64,000 nt of DNA from Glaciimonas immobilis (GCF_011947285.1 NZ_JAAOZT010000006.1:1-64000); one strand, 5' to 3'; positions 17,827 through 26,497 are shown, counted from the first letter of the stretch. The notes: a model not told the origin generated them from the letters alone. Translations and numbers: made by a program.

Positions 17827-18303
17827 TTAGGTGCAGGTCGCTGTTGCGCTCAGCCGCACCCTTGCCCCCTGATGCACGGTGACATTAGCCCCGGTCCGGT
17901 TGTCGGTCGCAACCGCCTTGATGTCCCAATAGGAATCTTGCGGCACGGATTCGGCGAAGTCGACGCTATACCCGCCGACGGGAACCATTTTGAGGCACAC
18001 CGGTGCGGAAGTATTGACCGTAAAATCGGCGACGCCATCGTTGTCGATGTCAACGCCGATCGTTTGCGCCGTCGGAGCGTAAAAATTGTTGAGGTTGCTC
18101 ATGATTTGTTCGATCGCCTGCTGCGCCGCTGCCGTTGCTTCATTCTTGGCTTGCATGTTGCCGACCGTCTTCAGGTTCGCGTTACCCATCCGGATGGCGG
18201 AGACGACCAGCAAAGTCAGCACGAGCAGCATCACCAGCCCCACCACCAGGGTGGCACCACGTTGTTTTTTATCGCAATTGATTGGTGGACGCATCATCTT
18301 CAC
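17827..18303 (-). CDS. pilX: PilX, minor pilin
   Basis: 158 residues. The N-terminus QRGATLVVGLVMLLVLTLLVV is the PilX-type prepilin leader and helix, in which the usual Glu5 of the mature pilin is absent, as is usual for PilX. It continues with MGNANLKTVGNMQAKNEATAAAQQAIE. The GTG start overlaps the pilW stop (GTGA); an ATG follows two codons on. It is part of the minor pilin priming complex for type IV pili. Confidence 0.9.
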   Translation of the reverse strand: MKMMRPPINCDKKQRGATLVVGLVMLLVLTLLVVSAIRMGNANLKTVGNMQAKNEATAAAQQAIEQIMSNLNNFYAPTAQTIGVDIDNDGVADFTVNTSAPVCLKMVPVGGYSVDFAESVPQDSYWDIKAVATDNRTGANVTVHQGARVRLSATATCT

Positions 18304-19355
18304 TCTCTCCGACCGCTAGGATTAACAGCACGTACGGCAGCGGTATAAGCATGACGCTTGTAGGCGTCGGAGAATGGGCCGACCGTACCGGCAACTCCCA
18401 GGTTGTACGTCTTGGTGTCGATGTAGCCAACGGACGGATCCACGTTGCGCGCGAGCAGGTTGACCTGCACCGCCATGACGTTTGGCCAGTCGGTTATGCC
18501 GGGTGCGGTGACAAACGGAAAGTTAGGCGTGCCAGTGTCGGTAGGACCAAGGAGTGCAGAATCAATACCATAGTCGAACTGCATGTTTTGAATACCATCC
18601 ACCAGCGGAGTAGTCGTGAAAGCGGTAGTCCCAGCCGTAGAAGTTATCTCCAGGCGCTTAAGCGTTGGGACCGGGCTACCGCCATCTGCTGCACTCGTAC
18701 AGGAAGTGGCACCGGTCGCATAGACATTGCAAGGACTGAGAAAGTAGATGTGTTCAACATATTTGCGCAGTTCGGCCGCAGTCGTTGCGTCTTTTTGCGT
18801 CAAGGTAAAGACGGTGGTGTCGGAACCGGATCCCGTTACCTTCCCGTCTGGCGTCGTCTGCACATACACCTGTCCAGCCACAGCGCCGGCAATGGTGGTA
18901 AGCGTGTCAGTGGCCTCAAGGCGGCGCACCACTAAGATATCGGTACCAGCGATGTGATTTGCATCCAACAAGCAAGCCGACAGCGGTGCTGGCACGGTGG
19001 TGGGCGCATCGTAACCTTGCAGCGGCATCGCCAATGACGCATCGATGGTAGCCAAGTCTGTTGCGCATGGGTCCGGCAGTGCGGCTAATGTCGTAATCGC
19101 ACCCGAATACTGGCCATAAAACCCGGCATGCTGGATGTCATCCTGCAGAAGTGTCAACGCATAGCGTCCATTTTCGATCTGCCTGCCTGATTTATCAATC
19201 TCTGCACGGGCGCTACTTTGCTGCGCGATGAGCGTTGTAATACCTGCCAAAAGAAGAAGGCCAATGGTGATCGAGATCATTAGCTCCACTAGTGACAGGC
19301 CCGCTGAGTGTCCACTGAAAAAAGGCGAGGGAAGGATTGGAGCGGGTTTTTTCAT
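18300..19355 (-). CDS. pilW: PilW, minor pilin
   Basis: 351 residues from the ATG at 19355; a TTG at 19364 overlapping the pilV stop is an alternative. The prepilin segment GLSLVELMISITIGLLLLAGI has the cleavable Gly and the Glu5. It is followed by the PilW hallmark GRYALTLLQDDIQHAGFYGQY. It forms the minor pilin complex with PilV, PilX and FimT and anchors PilY1. Confidence 0.92.
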   Translation of the reverse strand: MKKPAPILPSPFFSGHSAGLSLVELMISITIGLLLLAGITTLIAQQSSARAEIDKSGRQIENGRYALTLLQDDIQHAGFYGQYSGAITTLAALPDPCATDLATIDASLAMPLQGYDAPTTVPAPLSACLLDANHIAGTDILVVRRLEATDTLTTIAGAVAGQVYVQTTPDGKVTGSGSDTTVFTLTQKDATTAAELRKYVEHIYFLSPCNVYATGATSCTSAADGGSPVPTLKRLEITSTAGTTAFTTTPLVDGIQNMQFDYGIDSALLGPTDTGTPNFPFVTAPGITDWPNVMAVQVNLLARNVDPSVGYIDTKTYNLGVAGTVGPFSDAYKRHAYTAAVRAVNPSGRRE

Positions 19356-19360
19356 AGCGA

Positions 19361-19951
19361 TCAATTGAGGTTGGCAATTTGTACGGGTGCACTGACGACG
19401 CGTCGCTGGGACTCTTGCCCATATAACCCTTTGCCGCAGCCTAGACCGGAGCGAGGTGCGGCTGTCGCCCCCTTGCCCTGCCAGGCCACGCTCACCACGA
19501 GATATTGACCGGTGGCTGTGTCCAGACTAACGCAGCCGCGCGCTCCGACCATGGCGCCCAGACTGGTGACACCAATTTTTTCCGAGGTTCCGATGAGCAA
19601 ATTACTCCAGGCGGACAGGTCGTTATTGGCGAGGGTGTAGGCCTGGACGGTACCCAAAGAACATGCTGGCGCGACATTCGAGCCAACCCCAAGGTACGGG
19701 GCGCCGTTAACGGTGTCGGTGGTAATTGCGTAGCATAGCGCGGCCGTGCGGTTGGTATTAATGCGCCCTACCATGTCCTGAAGCAGGATTAACGCCTGAG
19801 CACGCTGGTAGGATTCCATTTCAGTGCGTTGACTTGCTAGCATCATGCCGACCAGGCCCAGAAGACCTAACATTAGAATGACAAGGGTTACCAGGACTTC
19901 GATCATGCTGAAGCCGGGTTGTTTGCCGAAAATTTTCCCAGGAGCTTTCAT
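19361..19951 (-). CDS. pilV: PilV, minor pilin
   Basis: 196 residues from the ATG at 19951, which overlaps the fimT stop (TAATG). A type III leader GFSMIEVLVTLVILMLGLLGLVG precedes SQRTEMESYQRAQALILLQDMVGRI, typical of PilV. It belongs to the minor pilin operon and has the conserved Glu5 used in pilus assembly. Confidence 0.93.
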   Translation of the reverse strand: MKAPGKIFGKQPGFSMIEVLVTLVILMLGLLGLVGMMLASQRTEMESYQRAQALILLQDMVGRINTNRTAALCYAITTDTVNGAPYLGVGSNVAPACSLGTVQAYTLANNDLSAWSNLLIGTSEKIGVTSLGAMVGARGCVSLDTATGQYLVVSVAWQGKGATAAPRSGLGCGKGLYGQESQRRVVSAPVQIANLN

Positions 19952-20433
19952 TAGCAACTCCCTGTTTTGCTATTAGGTAGCCCGCTCAGATTAATGCTGA
20001 CGCAGCGCGGTGCCAGGCTGGTGCTTGCGCTGCTGCTAATCCCGAATGGATTTACCGCTGTTTTGAGATGGCCGTTACCGCTATAAATGAGGTTGTTGGC
20101 TGGGCCAGTAATGGTCAGGCCCGGGAATGCTTCATGTTGACTCAGGGTGGTAGTCCCGACTGTTACTGTCCAACCGTTTTGCCAACCACCTGTCGCCGGG
20201 GTAAGGGTTACATCATTATTGCGTTTGATCGCCTCGCTACGCATATAAGTTAGCGTGTAAAAAATATCGTACGAGGCTGTTTTGATGCGTTGACCTGATA
20301 CGAACTCCCGGAAAGAAGGCACGGCAATGGCCAACAGAGTGGCGACTATCGAGATCGTGACCAATAATTCGATCAACGTGAAGGCACGCGCATGGATATT
20401 TTGGATTTGTTTGAAATTTGCTGGATTGCACAT
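19951..20433 (-). CDS. fimT: FimT/GspH-type pseudopilin (FimU position)
   Basis: 160 residues. The prepilin motif is AFTLIELLVTISIVATLLAIAVPSF, and the body (QRIKTASYDIFYTLTYMRSEAIKRN) is the GspH/FimT domain. A C-terminal Cys pair (APRCVSINLSG, then GSC) is as seen in the family. It is the second gene of the minor pilin operon, 22 bases after pilE. Confidence 0.9.
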   Translation of the reverse strand: MCNPANFKQIQNIHARAFTLIELLVTISIVATLLAIAVPSFREFVSGQRIKTASYDIFYTLTYMRSEAIKRNNDVTLTPATGGWQNGWTVTVGTTTLSQHEAFPGLTITGPANNLIYSGNGHLKTAVNPFGISSSASTSLAPRCVSINLSGLPNSKTGSC

Positions 20434-20455
20434 GTTGGGGTTTTTCCGATTCCGC

Positions 20456-20920
20456 TTACCAGCAACTCGCTAGCGTGGCTGTACCGCTTATTGCCTTTGT
20501 TCCTATTTGATTGATAGTCAAATTCGCACAAGGGGTATCTTGAATCAATTGACTGCCGGTTGGTGTGGCAGTAATGGCGTAAGTAGGAGGAGCAACGGTG
20601 TTGTCGGCGGCAATTGTAATCACATAATTGCTGGAAACTTTAGTTGGGATAGTTGCGTAGCCCAGCAGGGCCAGCGTGGTAGCGTATTGGCGAGCATCGA
20701 GGTTGTATTGTTCTTGCGTTGTAGCTACGCTCAAAATAAAACTTTCGGCTGCCGAACGATTCGCTCTGACGATATATTGCGTATAGGAAGGATAGGCGAG
20801 GGCAGCGAGTATGGCGACGATGGCAACCGTAACCATCAGCTCAACCAGGGTAAAGCCTTGTTGTATCCAACCTTCCGTTACATCCTGAGACGCGTCTCTG
20901 ATCATAATGATGACATTCAC
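20456..20920 (-). CDS. pilE: PilE-type minor pilin
   Basis: 154 residues. The motif QQGFTLVELMVTVAIVAILAALAYPSYTQYIVRANRSAAESFI is type IVa pilin, and C-terminal Cys residues (DTPCANL, then ASCW) would form the D-loop disulfide. It heads the operon. The start is uncertain: the GTG at 20920 or the ATG at 20905, neither with a clear ribosome site. As the first gene in a minor pilin operon it is more likely a minor pilin (PilE of the P. aeruginosa scheme) than the major subunit. Confidence 0.88.
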   Translation of the reverse strand: MNVIIMIRDASQDVTEGWIQQGFTLVELMVTVAIVAILAALAYPSYTQYIVRANRSAAESFILSVATTQEQYNLDARQYATTLALLGYATIPTKVSSNYVITIAADNTVAPPTYAITATPTGSQLIQDTPCANLTINQIGTKAISGTATLASCW

Positions 20921-21453
20921 TTTTTCGAGGTGGCGCCATAGTACCTGCTAGATAGCAATGTTGCACTTAGTTACAGGAGGGCTGGGCGTTTTTTTAGCCT
21001 TACCACGACGGGCGGTCATTTTCACGAGATGAGTGGTGTTGCCGAGCGGAAAGTTGCTGCTCGGCCCGGTGTTTGCGCTGAAGTTTTATCGCGAAAACGG
21101 CTCTGATCCCATGATCGCGCTAGCGATAAAAATTGCGATTGGTCGCGATCCAGATATTGAAGCGACCCATGAAGTTGCACCCATATTTCCCTTTTAAAAA
21201 TCTTGCCGACCATAAATATATGGCATTAGTCGCCCAGGCAGCGGACCGGAAGATTTCCAGTTATCGGCTAGCAATTCGCCAATCAACCGGCGTCACCATT
21301 TAATCTATGGAAAAGTTATCTTACAAAAAAATTAAATGTGGCGCGTACCCTGCTAGCATTGCCAACGGTAATAGGGCTTAAGGAAGTGCAAACGCCCGTT
21401 GCAAAACCACACTATAAAAATTAACATTTTAAAGACAGACGAGAGGATTTGCC
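20921..21453. other. Divergent intergenic region between pilE and the LivK-type gene
   Basis: No gene is visible in these 533 bases. It includes a GATCGCG/CGCGATC inverted repeat (21113-21119 and 21144-21150) and, near the right end, the sigma-54-like promoter described separately. A minus-strand promoter for the pilin operon must lie on the left but was not recognised. Confidence 0.5.
21339..21355 (+). promoter_or_regulatory. Sigma-54-like promoter for the LivK-type gene
   Basis: TGGCGCGTACCCTGCTA matches TGGCAC-N5-TTGCW at all but two consensus positions, and GG and GC are exactly 10 bases apart. Transcription would start near 21365, about 90 bases before the ATG. No clear NtrC enhancer was found upstream. 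Confidence 0.45.
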
Positions 21454-22581
21454 ATGTACGCACGGACCAAACTTATGATGGTGATATTGGCAGCGCTTCC
21501 CGCGCTTGCTATTGCGCAGGAGACACAGGTAGTACAGATCGGTTTCAGCGGCCCGTTGACAGGTGCGCAAGCATCGGCGGGTAAAGACAACCAAGGCGGA
21601 TTGTCGATGGCAATCGATAAATTAAACGCCCAGGGATTGGTCATTGGTGGAAAAAAGATCAAATTTGAAGCAGTGATGGAAGATGATCAGGCGGATCCAC
21701 GCTCCGGCGTCGGTGTCGCGCAAAAACTCAGCGACATGCACGTCAAAGCCATCATCGGACCTTATAACTCAGGGGTTACGATCCCAGCATCCCGCGTCTA
21801 CAACGACAGCGGTATTGTGATGGCAACGGTAGCATCGAATCCAAAGATTACCCAGCAAGGTTTTACCAATGTATTTCGCGTCGCTGCCAGCGATAGTCAG
21901 CTTGGCGGAAAAATGGCTCTATATGCCGCCAAAGAACTGAAAGTCAAACAAGTGTCGATCATTGACGATCGCACCGCTTACGGCCAGGGACTGGCAGAAG
22001 AGTTTGCCAAGGTTGCCAAGGCTAACGGTATTAAGGTAATCAGCACCGACTTCACCAACGATAAAGCGACTGATTTCACCGCTATCCTGACCTCCATAAA
22101 GGGCAAAAAGCCAGACGCGATTTTTTACGGTGGTTACTCGCCACAAGGCGGTCCGATGGTGCGCCAGATGAAACAGTTGGGTCTGAACACCCTCATGTTG
22201 GGCGGTGATGGGATTTGCGCACCAGAAATGGGACGTCTTGGCGGTGATGCAATTACTGATCAGGTATATTGCACCCAAGGCGGCGCGATGCTCGATAAAC
22301 TGGCAAGCGGTAAGACGTTTGCAGCGGAATACCAGAAACGCTTTGGTCGTCCGGCAGAAACCTATGCTGCATCGTTTTATGATGGCATGATGGTGGTGGC
22401 GGCGGCTATGAAAGCAGCCAATTCAGTCGAACCTAAGCAATATGTGACAGCGCTGGCCAAGATTAAATACAAAGGCGTCGCCGGTGAATATGAGTTCGAC
22501 GCAAATCGTGATTTGAAGCAATCGCCCGTGACGGTATTCCGCTTCAAGGATGGTTTGCCGGTGGCTTTGACTAGCTATTAA
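21454..22581 (+). CDS. LivK-type branched-chain amino acid ABC transporter binding protein
   Basis: 375 residues with a signal peptide ending ALAIAQE and a ribosome site GAGAGG. The fold signature IGFSGPLTGAQASAGKDNQGGLSMAIDKLNAQG and later YGQGLAEEFAKVAKANG place it among periplasmic Leu/Ile/Val-type binding proteins. No permease or ATPase genes are adjacent, so it must use a transporter encoded elsewhere. A sigma-54-like promoter suggests nitrogen control. The hydroxyproline genes follow about 270 bases later past a terminator, so its ligand may or may not be linked to them. Confidence 0.9.
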   Translation: MYARTKLMMVILAALPALAIAQETQVVQIGFSGPLTGAQASAGKDNQGGLSMAIDKLNAQGLVIGGKKIKFEAVMEDDQADPRSGVGVAQKLSDMHVKAIIGPYNSGVTIPASRVYNDSGIVMATVASNPKITQQGFTNVFRVAASDSQLGGKMALYAAKELKVKQVSIIDDRTAYGQGLAEEFAKVAKANGIKVISTDFTNDKATDFTAILTSIKGKKPDAIFYGGYSPQGGPMVRQMKQLGLNTLMLGGDGICAPEMGRLGGDAITDQVYCTQGGAMLDKLASGKTFAAEYQKRFGRPAETYAASFYDGMMVVAAAMKAANSVEPKQYVTALAKIKYKGVAGEYEFDANRDLKQSPVTVFRFKDGLPVALTSY

Positions 22582-22645
22582 TCAGTTATTAATTGGTGAG
22601 TCGGCGTAACTGGCGCCACGGAAATCAGTGTCGTGCCAGTGCCTC

Positions 22646-22684
22646 AAAATGTCGTCGCCGTTATTTCGGAGACGACATTTTTTT
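22646..22684 (+). terminator. Rho-independent terminator after the LivK-type gene
   Basis: An 11-base stem AAAATGTCGTC / GACGACATTTT (22646-22656 with 22671-22681) is followed by a T run. It separates the binding-protein gene from the hydroxyproline genes. Confidence 0.85.
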
Positions 22685-22855
22685 GACCTTTTGATTACAG
22701 AGTTTTGCGGAAAAACCCATGCGATCAAAGTTATGCTTGTCCGGTTATGCTCGTGCGATTAGTGACGAAAGTTTCCGGTGAGTACTTACTGCCGGTCAGT
22801 ATTTACGAAGAGCAGGTAAGCCACGCATTCAAACGATTTTTTAAGAGAGCAGGCT

Positions 22856-23866
22856 ATGTTAAGTTATTTACGGACCATTCATACCGTTGACGCGCACACC
22901 GGCGGCGAGCCATTGCGTATCGTTATTTCCGGGTTGCCGCCGGTTCCAGGAGAAACCATACTTGCGCGTCGCAGCTGGCTACAAGCAAATCGCGATGATC
23001 TGCGCTTGTTCCTGATGAATGAGCCGCGCGGTCATGCTGATATGTATGGCGCATATCTATTGCCTGCCGTTACGCCGCAGGCCGACTTCGGCGTGATCTT
23101 TATTCACAATGAAGGCTACAGCGATATGTGCGGCCATGGCATCATTGCCTTAGGGAAAGTACTGGTTGAACTCAATCATGTGGAGCGAATGATTCCTCTG
23201 ACTCGGATTGGATTTGATACCCCTGCGGGCTTTATTGAGGCGCAGGTGGAGTGGGACGGCACGCGGGTGGGCAATGTTACCTTTCGCAATGTCCCAGCCT
23301 TCATTTATCAACGCGACGTTGAGGTTGACACCCCGAGCTTTGGAAAAATTATCGGTGATATCGTGTTCGGTGGCGCTTTCTACTTTTACATTAATGCGGA
23401 CCAGGCCAATGTCCAGATCAAGCCAGAACAAGTCCGCACGTTGATTCAGCTCGGTGCAGAAACCAAGGCTGCCGTAAAGGCCGTGATCAATATTCAGCAT
23501 CCAATCGATGTCGGGCTAAATACTTTGTACGGCACCATCGTGGACGGTGCGCCCAATGACCCGCGCGCTGATCAGGCAAACGTATGTATTTTTGCTGATC
23601 GTGAAGTAGACCGCTCGCCAACCGGCACAGGTACATCCGGTCGCGCGGCGCAATTATTCTTGAGAGGAAAACTGGCACTGAATCAACCGCTAATCAATGA
23701 AAGTATCGTCGGTAGCTGCTTTAGCGTGCGCGTCACTGGCACTACCAAAGTTGGTGAATTCGATGCAGCGATGACCGAAGTGACCGGAAATGCGCACATC
23801 ATGAGTTTTAACCAATGGGTATTAGAAGAGACTGATCCGTTCCCGCAGGGTTTCTTTTTACGTTGA
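22856..23866 (+). CDS. lhpH: trans-3-hydroxy-L-proline dehydratase (proline racemase superfamily)
   Basis: 336 residues of the proline racemase fold. The first catalytic Cys is Cys92 in DMCGHGI. The second catalytic position, in DRSPTGTGTSGR, is Thr256 instead of Cys. In this superfamily Cys/Cys marks racemases and 4-hydroxyproline epimerases, while Cys/Thr marks the dehydratase that turns trans-3-hydroxy-L-proline into pyrroline-2-carboxylate. The next gene encodes the matching pyrroline-2-carboxylate reductase-type enzyme 27 bases downstream, which supports this over an epimerase call. Genomes often annotate it wrongly as 4-hydroxyproline epimerase. Confidence 0.88.
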   Translation: MLSYLRTIHTVDAHTGGEPLRIVISGLPPVPGETILARRSWLQANRDDLRLFLMNEPRGHADMYGAYLLPAVTPQADFGVIFIHNEGYSDMCGHGIIALGKVLVELNHVERMIPLTRIGFDTPAGFIEAQVEWDGTRVGNVTFRNVPAFIYQRDVEVDTPSFGKIIGDIVFGGAFYFYINADQANVQIKPEQVRTLIQLGAETKAAVKAVINIQHPIDVGLNTLYGTIVDGAPNDPRADQANVCIFADREVDRSPTGTGTSGRAAQLFLRGKLALNQPLINESIVGSCFSVRVTGTTKVGEFDAAMTEVTGNAHIMSFNQWVLEETDPFPQGFFLR

Positions 23867-23893
23867 GTCGGACTTAAAAAAGGTTAAAGGACT

Positions 23894-24829
23894 ATGCAAA
23901 TTTTAAATCCTCAGCAAACCGCCGCCGCATTGCCCTATGCCGCGCTGGTGCCAGCCATTGCACTAGTGGCGACGCAACTTCGTCGGGGCCAGATCAATGC
24001 CCCGGAACGGATGGTGGTCGAGATTGATCCGGCCAGTGTCTTGTTGTGCATGCCAGCGATTGGCGCTGATGTGGGCGTGACTAAATTAATTACGGTGCAT
24101 GCCGACAATGCGCACCACAAACTGCCTGCAATACAGGGCGAAGTGGTGGTTTTTGACACGGCCACCGGTCGTCGGCTGGCGTTGCTGGACGGACCAGTTG
24201 TATCCGCGCGGCGCACGGCAGCGGTAACGCTACTGGGTATACAACGGTTGCTGCCGCGCAAGCCTTTGTCAGCGCTGTTGATTGGCACTGGCGTGCAAGC
24301 GGCGGCTCATGCTGACGCTTTGGTTGACTATTTTGGCTTGGATACGTTTTTGATTGCATCGCGGACTATGCCTAAATCGCTCGCCAAAGCTGAGGTGTTT
24401 TGTGCGGCGCTACGCCGTCGTTATCCGCATGTTTCAGCGCAGGCAATAATCGTAGACTCGTTAGCAAACACCGTACCGTTTACCGATGTAGTGATCGCGT
24501 TGACCACATCGCGTTCAGCGGTCATCCCCGCCCAAATTTCTTCCGATACCCTGGCGATCGGCGTGGGGGCCTTCAAGCCCGATATGGCGGAGTTTCCAGC
24601 CGAGTTATTGCACGCGCGCGCAATCGTGGTGGATCATTTGGCCGGTGCCAAACATGAAGCGGGCGATTTGCTGCAAGCAAATATCGATTGGTCTACGGTG
24701 CATGAACTTAGCGGCATATTAGAACATCCATGGCTGCCATCGGCCCAGTTGCCGGTTTATAAAACGGTAGGTCACGCTGCCTGGGATCTTGCCGCGGCCC
24801 GGGTAGCGATTGCTTCGTTAGCGAAATAG
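23894..24829 (+). CDS. lhpI: Pyrroline-2-carboxylate reductase (ornithine cyclodeaminase/mu-crystallin family)
   Basis: 311 residues. The family pattern is clear: a Lys in GVTKLITVHA (about residue 64), LDGPVVSARRTAA, and the Rossmann loop LIGTGVQA. Members use NAD(P)H on cyclic imines or release ammonia from ornithine. Placed directly after the Cys/Thr dehydratase, the best reading is reduction of pyrroline-2-carboxylate to L-proline, completing the two-step route from trans-3-hydroxyproline. A ketimine reductase or ornithine cyclodeaminase role remains possible by sequence alone. Confidence 0.82.
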   Translation: MQILNPQQTAAALPYAALVPAIALVATQLRRGQINAPERMVVEIDPASVLLCMPAIGADVGVTKLITVHADNAHHKLPAIQGEVVVFDTATGRRLALLDGPVVSARRTAAVTLLGIQRLLPRKPLSALLIGTGVQAAAHADALVDYFGLDTFLIASRTMPKSLAKAEVFCAALRRRYPHVSAQAIIVDSLANTVPFTDVVIALTTSRSAVIPAQISSDTLAIGVGAFKPDMAEFPAELLHARAIVVDHLAGAKHEAGDLLQANIDWSTVHELSGILEHPWLPSAQLPVYKTVGHAAWDLAAARVAIASLAK

Positions 24830-25170
24830 CCTGCGTCAAGGCATAAAATATTGCCTCGTAAGGCCCCTTAATTGAGTAGGTTTTGGCGAAAACAGCGTGT
24901 TTTGCAGGTAATTTGTGAAAGTGTTTAGCAGCAGTTTCCAAATGAGCATTGAACTATTTTTTTAAATACGGGGTCTATTAAATGCTTGTTTGCATTTATG
25001 CAAAAGAACTATGCCGGGGCGCTTAGGTGAATTATTGGCAGCCTCGGTTGTAGTTGCCGGAAGGCGAAACCGACTTTTCACATATTGAGCTGGTAGCTCG
25101 AGTAGGGTTTTGCTCTGTATTACCGGCTATTTGATGCCAGACTTTGATACTTTACTTTTTAGGAGTTTTT
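24830..25170. other. Intergenic region
   Basis: 341 bases without a gene. A weak hairpin AGGCA...TGCCT follows the reductase gene but has no T run. The right end carries the AGGAG ribosome site of the next gene. Confidence 0.5.
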
Positions 25171-25515
25171 ATGCCCACGAATATGCCAAGGAATATGTCA
25201 GCGAATGTGCCAGCGATAATGCCCACCTTACGTAAATTTTTAATGGTTTCAGCCGTTTGTGGTGCCTTCGCCACTGCTGCGCTTGCGCAAACCCCTACAC
25301 CCGCTGCGCCTCCAATGGACGCTCCAGGTCAAGCTGCCGCCCCCGCGCAAGCGCCCATGATGATTCCTATTCCCGGTACTGATAACTCGATGTTGAATCG
25401 CTTTAATGATCCATACGTGCAAGCACGCGTGGCAAGAACCGGCGGCGACAAATCCGGCGTGAACCAAAAAATGGATCCCAAGCAAACTGTGGACGAGAAA
25501 GACAAGGGTAAATAA
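25171..25515 (+). CDS. Small secreted Ala/Pro-rich protein of unknown function
   Basis: 114 residues from the ATG at 25171, which has AGGAG six bases upstream. A signal peptide ends at ATAALAQ. The mature part is an Ala/Pro/Gln-rich, Met-rich segment (PPMDAPGQAAAPAQAPMMIPIPG), then a charged tail ending in Lys. It is probably periplasmic and largely unfolded. I do not recognise the family. It is monocistronic, followed by a hairpin terminator. Confidence 0.75.
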   Translation: MPTNMPRNMSANVPAIMPTLRKFLMVSAVCGAFATAALAQTPTPAAPPMDAPGQAAAPAQAPMMIPIPGTDNSMLNRFNDPYVQARVARTGGDKSGVNQKMDPKQTVDEKDKGK

Positions 25516-25550
25516 CTAATCAAATGAGTGCTTAGCTCAGTTGTCCCTAG

Positions 25551-25620
25551 TCGTCTGCGCGTTATGATCTATGGTCCGGTAGTCAAGCGGACATTGACTT
25601 GCAGACGATTTTTATTTTTT
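25551..25620 (+). terminator. Nested hairpin with T-rich tail
   Basis: An outer stem TCGTCTGC/GCAGACGA (25551-25558 with 25601-25608) encloses an inner stem GTCCG/CGGAC (25574-25578 with 25588-25592), and a T-rich run follows. It probably ends the transcript of the small secreted protein. The two-level fold is more elaborate than a plain terminator. Confidence 0.6.
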
Positions 25621-25691
25621 TCATCTAAAGCCGAGATGAAAGTACTCGTTTAATTTTGCCGGCGGCCTGGCTTAACGATCTAAAGCTAAGG

Positions 25692-26156
25692 TTAGGCACC
25701 AATCCAAGGCAAATCGGCTTTACACCAGCCACTGACAGACTTACGATGTCCTGCGGCATCTTTGTCGCCTTCAAAGCCCTCCAAAATATCAAAACTATTA
25801 CTATAACCATGCTCCGTCGCAAAGGTCGCAGCATGCCGTGAGCGCACACCTGAACGACATAAAAAGACTAGCGTTGTCCCTTTTTCTGCAACTCGTGCCA
25901 ACTGACTTAAAAAATCAGGATTAGGCGCGCCGCCCGGGTATTGGGTCCATTGCACCGCAACGTGTTGACTTTCATTGATCGAGACGCGGCCCACCCAATC
26001 GCGTTCTGCATTGGTTCTTACGTCGACTAGTAAGGTCAATGGATCGGCCGTCAGCAACGCAAAGGTTTCTGTGGGGGTAAGAGCCCCGGCGTAGGGCATT
26101 TTGGCCGACTGACCGCGGGTTCGGCCTATTTCTAATAGAGTAAGTGCATTTTGCAT
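25692..26156 (-). CDS. Rhodanese-like sulfurtransferase domain protein
   Basis: 154 residues from the ATG at 26156, preceded by GGGGAG; an ATG five codons upstream is less well placed. A single rhodanese domain has the conserved LLVDVRTNAER (about 42-52) and the active Cys100 in FLCRSGVRS. The six-residue loop after the Cys fits a sulfur-transfer rhodanese. The gene is single and faces away from glnA, sharing the 513-base intergenic region. Confidence 0.9.
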   Translation of the reverse strand: MQNALTLLEIGRTRGQSAKMPYAGALTPTETFALLTADPLTLLVDVRTNAERDWVGRVSINESQHVAVQWTQYPGGAPNPDFLSQLARVAEKGTTLVFLCRSGVRSRHAATFATEHGYSNSFDILEGFEGDKDAAGHRKSVSGWCKADLPWIGA

Positions 26157-26292
26157 TTCATGTCTCCCCATTAAACAATCTGAACATCGTATTGTATTAC
26201 GTCAAGAATAGTCGATTCTTAAAAGTGGAGTGTTATCACTTGTATCTATTATAGTAGCGAAAAATTGGGAAATAAAAGAGCACCATCGTTAC

Positions 26293-26348
26293 TGCACTAA
26301 ATTAGTGCATAAAACTGTTCAAATCGTAATTTGTCACTGTATTGGTGC
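26293..26348 (+). promoter_or_regulatory. NtrC enhancer sites upstream of glnA
   Basis: TGCACTAAATTAGTGCA (26293-26309) is a perfect palindrome fitting the NtrC consensus TGCAC-N7-GTGCA. A second, weaker site TCACTGTATTGGTGC lies at 26334-26348, about 40 bases further on. They lie about 150-190 bases upstream of the sigma-54 promoter, the usual enhancer arrangement. Confidence 0.75.
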
Positions 26349-26481
26349 GTTAATTTTATTTTGCCCTTCAATGGGGCGCATCTGTCTTTCAACTGGCCGG
26401 GGTTTCCCGTTCGGGTTTGTCGTTTCCCCTACAAATTAACAAATAACCTTAGCGAATATCAATTCGCGGTAGCCTCGCCGG

Positions 26482-26497
26482 TGGCATGGATTCTGCT
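26482..26497 (+). promoter_or_regulatory. Sigma-54 promoter of glnA
   Basis: TGGCATGGATTCTGCT has GG at 26483-26484 and GC at 26495-26496, exactly 10 bases apart, and differs from the consensus TGGCAC-N5-TTGCT at two positions. With upstream NtrC sites and ntrBC downstream it is the likely nitrogen-controlled start, near 26508, leaving a leader of about 160 bases. Confidence 0.7.

Noticed and set aside
20960-21010. Minus-strand sigma-54-like GG-N10-GC upstream of pilE
   Set aside because: Only the GG/GC spacing fits; the flanking bases do not match the consensus.
22705-22890. 61-codon frame before lhpH
   Set aside because: No ribosome site or family; it runs into lhpH in another frame.
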